Of a stretch of 64,000 nt of DNA, positions 37,409 to 46,983 are shown one piece after another. This stretch comes from Dryomyza anilis (Eukaryota > Arthropoda > Insecta > Diptera > Dryomyzidae). The notes under the pieces are model-generated. The model saw nothing but the letters and a program-made list of their open reading frames with translations. It was not told where the DNA came from and did not search any database. The position numbers and the translations under genes were made by a program. The stretch is taken from NCBI GenBank assembly GCA_951804985.1, contig OX638132.1, positions 13,869,529-13,933,528 on the forward strand. Reading direction: 5' to 3'. Numbering within the stretch: the first letter of the stretch is position 1; every line of letters begins with the position of its first letter.

Positions 37409-37804
37409 GGTACAATTCTAAATAATAATCACTCTTAGTGTAGGGTATAAAAAAATCACTGCAGAACACCCTGTTGACAATAGTCCGAATTTTCGGTGCG
37501 GCCTCCGAAAAAAAAACTGTACAGCTGTTTAGTGGTGAAGTGGTGAATTAAAAAATAATTCGTTTTTTCAAATTTGAAAATTATTTCTTTCTTACTTTTT
37601 CCACTTGGAAGAAGGACTGAATCCTGACTCAACATAGGCAGAAAATATTTTATACCAAAAGTAAGTTTTCTATTCATTGAAATAATAATCGTGATATATA
37701 AATTAAAGTGTTTTTAATAAAGAAAACCCTTAAAATTACATTAACTCATTTAATGTAAAATTTATTCGTACAATAAGGCACGTGAAAGAATCCTGGAAAT
37801 TAAA

Positions 37805-40800
37805 ATGTCCACACTCAACTGGCTACAAAATGATCTGGAATTACTAAACGTGAACATGAATTATATTTGCAATGAACTCGAAACATTGCTGCAGACCAAT
37901 GAGCCCGATGCCAGAGTCGCACAGGACGAGAACACTTTTGTGCAAAATGTACAGGATGCGAATGAAATAATGGGCGCTGCTACATGCTACACGAATTACA
38001 TGGCATTGGCCGGCGACGCATGTACTTTTGCAGCACCGCCCACTTATTTCAATCACTACAACGAGCCTCAACAACTGCTGTCTGCGAACTATTACTCTGT
38101 CAATTTGCAACAGCCACCGGCACCGCCCATGCAAATGCCGCTCACAGCAGAACCGGCTCCGGCTGTTATGCATTTTCAATGTGCACCCCGAGATGCACCA
38201 CCGCTGTCCAACATCTCATCACCGCCCAAATTTGAGTTTCACTATTTGCGCTCGCAATCCTTTAACAAAAGTACATGCAACAGCGAGCCCGTGCCATTGA
38301 TCACCACAGCGGCTGTTCACTCGCAGGAGCTGCGCTCTTTGCAGCACTCATCACGGGCAGGCCACCAGACAGCTGGTCGCAAAAATCAATTTCACAAATA
38401 TAATCACAAAGGCTCGCGCAATTTTCTCGATGATATCGATATCGACAAGTTGGAAATAAATATTGAAGATTTTGCTCCAGCCAGTGATTTGTAAGCAACA
38501 TGACCAACTTTTTGTAGTTATTATTTTGTAGCTCAAATGTTTCGTTACAGGGAATTGCAGAATCCTTTGCTACGCATTTTTGACCTTTTGCACAAATTGA
38601 ACTATTATTTACACGATGAGTTTCCATATGGACCTAAGATTATTATTGATAATAAAGAATTTCCGGCTGAGCCGAAACCGTTGCCAAAAACCATGAACGT
38701 GCAGCATCAACTTAAGCATGCGATACGCAATTGCACCATCTTCATGTGTGACAAGGAGCGCATCTTGAATGCCAACAAATTGAACGATCGACAGCTGTAT
38801 GCGGAGTGTGAAAAGTCGCTGAATGTGTTGCGCAAATTGTTTGGCCAGCTGGAGATGTACAAACGTGTTGAGATGGATCACAAGCGGGGCGAGTTTCTTA
38901 CGTCGGATACCAAGGGTAAGCTAAATATGAATTTTATTATGTTACCTTAAAAAATTATTATTGAAAACTTTCGAATCATAATCGGCACTTTTGTTGAAAA
39001 CAAATTGATTTTATTTAGTAAAAGGAATTGTTAGACATAATTAATTTTTAAATAAAAAAAAAATAATATATTAATTATGCGATCATTTTCTGGTATTGTT
39101 TGAATATCACCATAACGAGACAGTTTCAAATTTGGCTTGAGCTCAAAAGTTTCGAAATTGAATATGCTAAATTAATACAATTTTTGTTTTTATTAAAAAT
39201 AAATTATTGCTGTCGTTTACAAGAATATCTTAACAAGAATCTTTAAAAGAAATTGTCAAATTCTCAAAAAAATCCGACTCCGATTGAGCGCCAGGAAAGT
39301 ACTTCTCTAAATGTTTTACTTTTGACGAAAAATCACAAATAATGTTTGCGTTTGATATCAAAATTAATTTCATTTGACGAATCGATGCTTTCAAACGAGT
39401 CCCGTTACAACGTTCAAACCTTCACCATTTGATGCATACGTTCTTGGCGCTTTGTACGCGCCAAGAACGTACAAAGCGCCGTACGCGCAGATTTTTGGTA
39501 AAGACCGCCTGTATACGGTCTTTCCGGTTAGAGGGTTAAATTCATAATTGGAAAAAAACTTAGCATCCGAAAATTACATAGAATTGATGTATGGGATGCA
39601 TATAGGACCATTTTTTTCCTTATGTTTAGTGTAATCTAATACGATAAAATAATGATAACTTCTCAATATGAAACGTAAAATATAAAATATTTCGAAATTG
39701 AATAGTCTATATATAAAAACATATATAACATACTAGCTGTGAATGGGTCCAGTTCACAGCTTCACCCGTGCTAAGTTTTTGTAATTGTAAAACTACATAT
39801 ATCGTTTATAAAGTGTGGATACATTTACGCCCACATTAAATATAGTGACATGTCCCTTTTCCCAATCCCGCTCACATTTCACGTGGCTATTAAAATTTTT
39901 AAAAAATGATCATTTGTTTCGTTACTAAGACATTAAGTCAGGAGTTTTAGCATTTTTAAAATTTTTGTTATGTGGGAGGTGTCACGGTCCATTGTCCAAT
40001 TCCGTCCAAATTCTACGCAGGGTCTCCACTCCCAAAAATACATCCGGTTTTTTTTTGGAATTTATCCGTTTGAAAAAAAATCAAGATTTTTGGATTTTTT
40101 TTGATTTTATTGATTTTTTGTTCATTTTTTGACTTATAATTTAGGAAATATATTCGTGGTTTTCAGAGTACAATTTATTTTTTGAAAATTTAAGAATTTG
40201 TTGTAAACCACCAAATTGAAAATAATTATTTGAACCACTGCTGGATGAAATCTCTTGTGAAGATGGTAAGGAAATGATTCATATATTATATTAGCCAACA
40301 TACATATTACCCAACTTAGGCCTTTATGTAGATCCAAATAATTAAATGATGTAGTCGCCGAAACTATTGATTTAATTGAAGTCAATTCTATGCCAATTTT
40401 TAATGCGGTAGATATTGATAGAATCTAATAGGTTCTGAAGAGTTGCCGTGTTATAAAGACGACATTCAAAATAGATTTGATCAGGCACTTAGGCCGTTTC
40501 ATTTTCTCATGCATATGACTAATTCAGTATATAGAAGAAAACGGCTTCCAGATCCACGATGGTAAATTTTTCCACAAAGAATCTTTTAAACAGATGTTAT
40601 TTAGCAGTTATTGGGATCGAAAGGCTGGGAAGTAAAAACTAACATATAAATTCTATCGAAATTAAGTTATATATAAATAATCAAATACAAAATTCAATAA
40701 AATCCAAAATAATCCAATAAAATTCAATAAAAACCAAAAAAATCTGATGGAGTGGATTTAAAAAATCCGGATTTATTTTCCAGCCCTGATTCTACGTGAC

Positions 40801-43800
40801 GATTACAATGTTTAATATAATCTTTTGATTCAATTTTTTTTAACTCTGCTCTTAATAGGTAAAGAGTAATAGCAATTTTAAGTTTTTTTTTGTATGGGAG
40901 GTGCCACGCCCCATTGTCCAACCCCGTCCATATTCTACGTGATTATCGGAGTTTTAAATATGAACATTTGATTTAATTTTAATAACCCTATTCTTAGTAT
41001 GTCAGGAGTAATAGTATTTTTAATGTTTTTCTTATGTGAAAGGTGCTACTCCCCTTTATGCAATCCCGCCCACATTCTACGTGACGATTTTACTTTTTAA
41101 TATGAACCTTTGTTTTAATTTCCATAACTCTGGTCAGGAGTTATAGCATTTTTAAAGTTATGGTTATATGGGAAGTACCACGCCCCTTTATCAAATTCCG
41201 TCCACATTTAGCAAAATATAAACAACAACAAAATATATTACTGAGCAAAATTTCATGACTGTGGCTATCTTATACATATATTTTGAATTAAAAGTTTAGT
41301 TTTGCTACGCCCATTTTACCTTATGAGGCGAATTTCGGGAAATCAACACCCTGTCAACATTTCAAGTTCCTAGGGTCAAATTTAGATTTTTTAGTTTTTC
41401 CGGCTTTACTTTGGGGTTTTTCCAACTTTTCTTTTTTCATAAACCTCTCTCGCATTGACACGAACAAAACACAAATGTGGCAAATGAGGCAAATTCGTCG
41501 GTTGGTTCTCCCATGATGCTTTGGCACACACAAGACATTTCATTTATATATATATAAATTGTCGTTGTAGAACGAAAAATCACCAAATACATTTTCAAAA
41601 TGCGAAATATTAATTTACAAAAATCTTTATATATCTGTCAATTTTTAATCGAAGATCTCAATTTTCTTTACCACATAATAAAAAAATGAAAATCTATCAA
41701 TTGATATTTCATCTTTAAAAATGCATTAATAACTTTTTATAATATTAATTAAAAAACTCGAAATTTAAGTTTGTCATAAAAATGTATTTGGTGACTTTTC
41801 GTTCTACAACGACGGTATACAAAATACAAACATAAATAATAAAAAAAAAAAAAACAAATGCAAAAAACAAAATGCCACTTCAATCAGAAAATAAAGTTTC
41901 GTACTCCAGCAAAAAAAAAGTACCCCGCCATGAAAATTAATGAAAACTGTTTTTTTTTTAGAAAACCATATAAATCTAGAAATAAAGGATATTTTTCGAA
42001 GTAGTTACAATTTCCTATCAATTATCTATCTAGTTTTTAGTCAGAGAATGACGTAGCTGAACTAAATAGAAAAATTTGCGAATTAATGGCTACTTTCTTG
42101 TGTAAAGGGTTTTTCAATAAGAGCGCTACAAAAGTTTTTTTTCAAGGGTTTTTCAACTGGGACGCTACAAAAGTAGAGCGACAGGGCCAGCAAACCACGC
42201 CATATTTCTTGCCACTCTTTTGATATTTCTCTTCAGTAAGGTTTGCCATTTTATGATGGTACTAACGTACAAAAATGTCAAATGAAACAAAATTAAAAAT
42301 ATTCGTGCTAAATGAGCCAAATATATCACTCATTGCTTAAGTAAATTCACATCATTTGTTTTGACATTCTCATAATTTTATTTAATGCCCGTAACTTCAA
42401 CGAATAGATATCTACGGGTGCTTAGTTATCTATCGTGTAAGCAAAATTTCGTAACTTCAACGCATAGTTAAGGAGTAAAAACACCGGATAGGTAAGAGAT
42501 ATCTGTTCGGTACGAACAACAATAGATATCTACTCGTCGAAGTTACGGGTTTTACAGTTTTTTAAATTCTACTAAAACCAGGTCTTGTAATTGAAAAATG
42601 GCTGTTTATTTTAAATTATTTAAATGGAAAGAATTTTAGCCATTACCACGTCTATATTTTGTATTTTTTTGCTCTTTTCGTATGCCAAATGAAAATTATA
42701 TGAAATAAATATAATTTTGTCTGCGATCCCTGGTTATGTATAAAATGTATGTTGCTCAGAAACATAGTAAAGAGATGGGTTTTAAATTAGTTAAAGAATT
42801 GATTCTGTATATAAAGTTTTTATGCCCTCCACTAAAAGTGAAAGGGCATACTAAGTTTGGTACGCCCTTTGTAACACCCAGCATACATTTTATATTCGGT
42901 TCGGAAAAATATGTATATTCTTGATCAGCATGACCCCCTGAGTCGATTTAGTGATTTCCGTCTGTCTGCACGTCAATCTGTTGAAGTCACTACTACTGAA
43001 AAATTGAAAAGCTAGAGCAATGAAACTCCTAATTTCAATTACATATATATCGTAGCGTATAGCGTAGATATATACGATATCTTGTCAGTGAAATTGTAAA
43101 ATTATCGGTCCATTGTGACCTATGAACCGTTTAAGTACCTAATATAAAACTTACATCTACCCATGAATTATATTTTATACCGGCATAAGAGAAGTTATTT
43201 GGCCAAATATATGTTGACTTGTGGTTATCAAAAAAAAAAAAAAAAATCGAAATTCGGTAACCTTACAATTTGTACTTAAATGTAAGAAAATTCTTCCGCG
43301 GTTGCAAGTTTGTAGTTATTTTTTATTTTTTTTTATTCTTTTTTATTTTTTTTATTTACTGGTTCTCTATGGTCTGTGAATCAAAAATTTACTATATACA
43401 TATAATCCTACACGTCTGTGTTAGGCGTTATGGGGTCCGTATTGATTCAAAGGATAACAAATATATTTTGTCATTTTGGAGCGATATGGGTTATTGTCGT
43501 ATTCTAACGTCTAAATATCGATTATAGGGTACTTATCAAAGATGATTTTCGCTGAAAACTTTAAGTTTGTATCTTAACGTTTTACACCCATTATTAATTG
43601 ATTCCTCGTTATAAACTTTACATAAACTCTTTAACGAGTTATAACCAGTAAGGAGTTATAACGTCAGAAATACACAATGTATCTTACTTACTTACTTATT
43701 TGGCCATTACAACTCATGATGAGTTTCGGCCGCAGCAATCACCTCGCCAGTCGCTTCTGCATTGCGCGCGCTGGCGCCATTTTTACACTCCAAGTGTTGT

Positions 43801-46050
43801 CAGGTTGTCTCGCACTTGGTCGCTCCACCGGAGATTCGGACGCCCTCTCCTACGTTGACCACCACTGGGTACAGAATTGAACACCTTTTTTGCTAGAGCG
43901 CTTTCATCCATACGCTCGACATGTCCAAGCCAGCGTAGGCGCTGGATCTTAATGAAGCCGCACTGATAAGATCCAATCAGTCTGTTGACGATGGGCTTCA
44001 GTATTTCACATAATACGCTCGTTAGAACTTTATATGCGATGTTGATGAAACTTATCCCGCGGTAGTTGGCGCGTATCGTGGGATCCCCCTTCTTAAGGAT
44101 TGGACAGAGTATTATGAGATTACATTCGCTAGACATGCTTTCTTCTGACCATATTCTGCTGATAAGCTGGTGCATGCTCGTTATGAGCTCATCGCCTACG
44201 GTCATAAACAACTCAGCAGGCAGACCATCCGATCCTGCGGCTTTGTAGTTTTTCAGCCTGTTGATGGCTGTGCAGACCTCTTCACGATCAGGCGGCGGTA
44301 TGTCAGCGCCGTCGGCAGCAACTGGGGTTGTCAAGCTGTCTTCTCTATCAGTGGAATAGTTGTCATCATCGCTTGCTAGAAGATCAGAGAAGTGCTCTCT
44401 CCATAATCTCAGTGTACCCTGGACATCTGTTACTAGATTCTCGTCATCGTCCTGACAGGAAGAGGGTCCAGTCTTTAAACCTCCGGTCAGGCGTCTTATC
44501 ATCTGAAAGAACAATGTATCATTTCCCAAAAAAATGCCGAAATGTTATACTTTTAATTATTTCGGAGCCCCAGAACTCTTTATCCAGACGTGTAGAAGTA
44601 TAAGTTTATAATGCACTTTTTATCATTAGACGAAAATAAAAAAATCTGAGTTAAATAAAAAAGTCGTAATTTGAAACTGCAAAAAAATTGTTTTTGCTTA
44701 ATTTTATTACTTCTATCATAACGAAATATACTGATTCAATATCGAAAAATGTTAAATGTTCGGTACGGGTCTCAAAAACCGGAAAAGCTTTAGAGAAATC
44801 TACCAAATATTTTTGTGATGTCGCTGCAATAGTTCATAGGACATTTTAAAATTATGAACAACATCAATATAAATCATTTTATTATTATTACTCCAAGTAT
44901 AAAGAAATTATTATTAGATTTTCTGTTTTTACTTTATATTAAATCTACTACCAAAATTATAATTTTTAAAATTATTAATTTAAAGTAAAATTTAAGAGAC
45001 ATAATTTTGAACTACCGCAATTATTATAATTTCGTTCTATCGAGTTTAAAATAATATTTTTGTATTATTGTATATACATTTAGCTTAAAAATGTTACCTC
45101 GCAACTAACTTTTTCCAAATTGGGTTATATTAAATATTAAAATTATGACTTTCTTTAATTTCTAATTATTTTTTACAAGTAAAGGTTTTTTCAATAAGAG
45201 CGCTACAAAAGTTTTTTTTCAAGGGTTTTTCAACAGGGACGCTACAAAAATAGAGCGACAGGGACAGTAAACGACGCCATATTTCTTGCCACTCTTTTGA
45301 CATTTCTCTTCAGTAAGGTTTGCCATTTCATTTTGGAAAGATATACGAGCCAACAACGAATTATTAAAATTTACTACCGAAATTCGAATTCGTATATCTT
45401 TCCATCATGAAATATCAAACCTTACTGAAGAGAAATGTCAAAAGAGCGGCAAGAAAGTATGGCGTCGTTTGCTGTCCCTGTCGCTCTACTTTTGTAGCGT
45501 CCCTGTTGAAAAACCCTTTATATAGTATGTCAAAGACGATCTAGAACAGAGCTAGTTAAAAAATTCGTTTCCGGTTAAATAAATTATTGTATCCAACATC
45601 AAATTGGAGTGTGATATAATGTTATATTTCAAAATAAACAAAAAAAAAAAAACAAACATTTGATTACTATTCATTAAAGTTGCCAATATAATTTCAATAC
45701 ACAATGCCGAGTAATGCATTCGTTACAGTAAATTGCTACCACTTATAATTGTTTTGTCTCATCTGCTAACAGCGCAAGCCCAACGCTTGGAACTACTGCT
45801 ACAGCAGTTGAATGATAAAGTACGCGAATGTAATCTATACATTCACGTATTTAACTGGGCCATGGAACAAAAATGCAAAGGTGTTGCAGATGAGCCGGCT
45901 GCAGATTTCATCACGAAACTTCCCGATTGTGATAATGCAGAGCGCGACGATGGCGGCGAAGATGATAAGAACAACAAACAGTTAAATGCACACGGCGATG
46001 CCATAGCACCAACTGGTCTGCATTTTCCCATACGCTATATTGGCTGTTAA
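37805..46050 (+). CDS. bam: Bag of marbles (bam) homologue, strongly diverged
   Basis: In Drosophila, Bam switches germline stem-cell daughters to differentiation and acts with Bgcn in translational repression. Three exons, 37805-38490, 38551-38915 and 45773-46050, join in phase (TT|G, G|CG) to 442 residues, the length I recall for D. melanogaster Bam. Blocks that line up, in order: 'KLEINIEDF' (about 216-224), 'LPKTMNVQHQL' (273-283; fly LPK/MPKSLNVRYQL), 'YAECEKSL' (fly YDECDKLL) and 'RLELLLQQL...IHVFNWAM' (355-381; fly VHVFNWEM). The N-terminal ~210 residues and the acidic 61-residue tail are unlike the fly. Gene order (RpS27 upstream on the same strand, takeout cluster nearby) supports orthology. 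The start has an AAAATG context; the N-terminus 'LNWLQNDLELL' is amphipathic. The fly alignment is from memory. Confidence 0.85.
39438..39523. repeat. Cluster of overlapping GC-rich hairpins
   Basis: ACGTTCTTGGCG (39438-39449) pairs with 39459-39470. GGCGCTTTGTACG (39446-39458) pairs with 39468-39480. The two stems overlap and exclude each other. A third hairpin, AAAGACCG/CGGTCTTT, is at 39500-39523. Confidence 0.8.
39840..41215. repeat. Tandem array, ~135-bp unit, about five diverged copies
   Basis: Units begin near 39846, 39974, 40894, 41034 and 41167. Each carries GGGAGGTGCCACGCCCC-like sequence, then CCCGTCCACATTCTACGTGACG, then a TCAGGAGTAATAGCATTTTTAA motif. Spacing is about 128, 141 (after removing 779 bases), 140 and 133. 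The array is preceded by ACTAGCTGTGAATGGGTCC-type sequence at 39731. Confidence 0.7.
40018..40788. mobile_element. hAT-type non-autonomous element with 8-bp TSD
   Basis: 771 bp starting CAGGGTCTCCACTCCC and ending ...TTCCAGCCCTG, with ATCCGG near both ends. It is flanked by perfect ATTCTACG copies at 40010-40017 and 40789-40796. An 8-bp duplication and CAGGG termini are hAT hallmarks. Removing it restores the tandem repeat unit. The inside is broken in all frames; an 'LPDPRW'-like bit near 40550 could be a transposase relic, but that is weak. Confidence 0.8.
41561..41813. mobile_element. MITE with GTCGTTGTAGAACGAAAA termini
   Basis: 253 bp with ~36-bp inverted ends: GTCGTTGTAGAACGAAAA, then TCACCAAATACATTTT, differing at one or two positions between ends. 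AT-rich middle, no ORF, target duplication unclear. Confidence 0.75.
41868..42102. repeat. Dispersed repeat copy 2 (also at 15757-16003)
   Basis: Same order of blocks as copy 1, with small indels. It ends directly before the inverted-repeat element at 42104. Confidence 0.65.
42104..42257. mobile_element. Partial copy of the AAGGGTTTTTCAA inverted-repeat element
   Basis: Starts AAGGGTTTTTCAATAAGAGC, followed by AAGGGTTTTTCAACTGGGAC and the arm through TTCTCTTCAGTAAGGTTTGCC. The opposite arm is missing. Confidence 0.6.
43680..44535 (-). mobile_element. Non-LTR retrotransposon remnant (reverse transcriptase, internally deleted)
   Basis: The minus-strand ORF 44529-43783 reads into reverse-transcriptase motifs 'AAGSDGLPAELF', 'ILKKGDPTIRANYRGIS' and 'LIGSYQCGF'. 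It then jumps to the C-terminal 'RLRWLGHVERMDESALAKKV' block found at the end of many insect LINE ORF2 proteins. The catalytic YADD region is deleted. The 3' end has a (TAAG)n-type tail (CTTACTTACTTACTT on plus). It is a dead copy inside bam intron 2, opposite to bam. Confidence 0.85.
45182..45518. mobile_element. Foldback element AAGGGTTTTTCAACAGGGAC, complete
   Basis: Core 45221-45518 has ~125-bp nearly perfect inverted arms, from AAGGGTTTTTCAACAGGGAC inward through TTCTCTTCAGTAAGGTTTG. The short loop is itself partly inverted (GGAAAGATATACGA). A partial second terminus (TCAATAAGAGCGCTACAAAAG) precedes it at 45182-45220. Confidence 0.8.
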
Positions 46051-46983
46051 TATCAAACGAAAATATATATTTGCTATTGTTCATTTTTTGTAAAACGTTT
46101 TAAAGTGTCAAATTGTATTATATTTAATTTCTAAAGATATTTTTTAAGTAACTTTAGTTTTAAATTTAGTTTTACATTTAATTTTAAAATTTAGTTTTAC
46201 ATTTAATTTTAAAATTTACTTTTAAATATATTTTTAATGTCGACTTTTGCTGATAGATTTACTTTTGTTTAATGCAACGTCTTAATATATAACTTTTGTT
46301 GTCATTGCATTTATTTTAATATTTATTTTAAATATAATTTATTCAATTAATTGTATATTTTTAAACCTGCTTTAAATTGTAATAAGTTTTAGTTGAAAGT
46401 TTTTTTTTTGAACATGTAAATTATTTTTAATTATTTATAATTATTTAAGTCTTTGATTATATACTTACTATGTTATAGTTCTTCATATTTTAATTTATTT
46501 TGAAAGTGTTCGTTTAAAGTCAAGTTATAGTTTTTTATTATATTAAATTATAAGTCTTTGATTGTATACTTCCTATGTTATAGTTTTTCATATTTTAATT
46601 TATTTTGAAAGTGTTTGTTTAAAGTCAAGGTATTGTTTTTTATTATATAAAATGATAAATGTTTTAAAAATAAACAACCTAAAAATATTAAACCCTTAAA
46701 CAATAAAAAATGAAAAAATCAACATTATTAAAATATTGTTTAGTCAGTATTTCTATAAACTTAATAAATAACTATAAAATGCAAATCATTACATTTAAGC
46801 TATTTAAATAATATGCAATTTTGAATTGCATTTACTTTTTTTGTTCGATGCCATGTATATTGAAATATTTATTTGTATGTAAGTTATTGTAACTAAATCT
46901 TTAGCCAAGTCTTTAAGACTCGAATAATAAAAAATATATTTAAAAATAATAAAACTTACGCAAAAAGCATTTAAACGAAATTT
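46051..46983. other. Convergent 3' space of bam and takeout-like gene 1, with a 104-bp tandem duplication
   Basis: 46447-46550 is repeated at 46551-46654 with few changes (AAGTCTTTGATT...AAAGTCAAG). A shorter ATTTAGTTTTACATTTAATT duplication is at about 46164-46215. AATAAA near 46665 could end the bam transcript. Confidence 0.65.

Larger units (their letters stand above)
34366..37804. other. RpS27-bam intergenic region
   Basis: Contains three SINE copies and the element fragment at 37240-37408. A TATA-like GTATAAAAAA at 37445-37454 and an E-box CACGTG at 37779-37784 precede the bam ATG. In 37400-37804 I find no GTCT or AGAC, so no Mad/Medea-type silencer like that of Drosophila bam is visible there. 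Confidence 0.5.
38916..45772 (+). other. bam intron 2, 6.9 kb, repeat-filled
   Basis: Begins GTAAGC and ends CTAACAG. It holds a hairpin cluster (39438-39523), a five-unit tandem array interrupted by a hAT-like element, a MITE at 41561-41813, a dispersed repeat, inverted-repeat elements at 42104-42257 and 45182-45518, a retrotransposon relic, and a TAACACCC...GAGTCGATTTAG fly repeat at about 42810-42990. No additional exon is evident. Confidence 0.7.

Noticed and set aside
43270..43527. 85-residue plus ORF in bam intron 2
   Set aside because: Phe/Tyr-rich translation of T-rich DNA, no domain.
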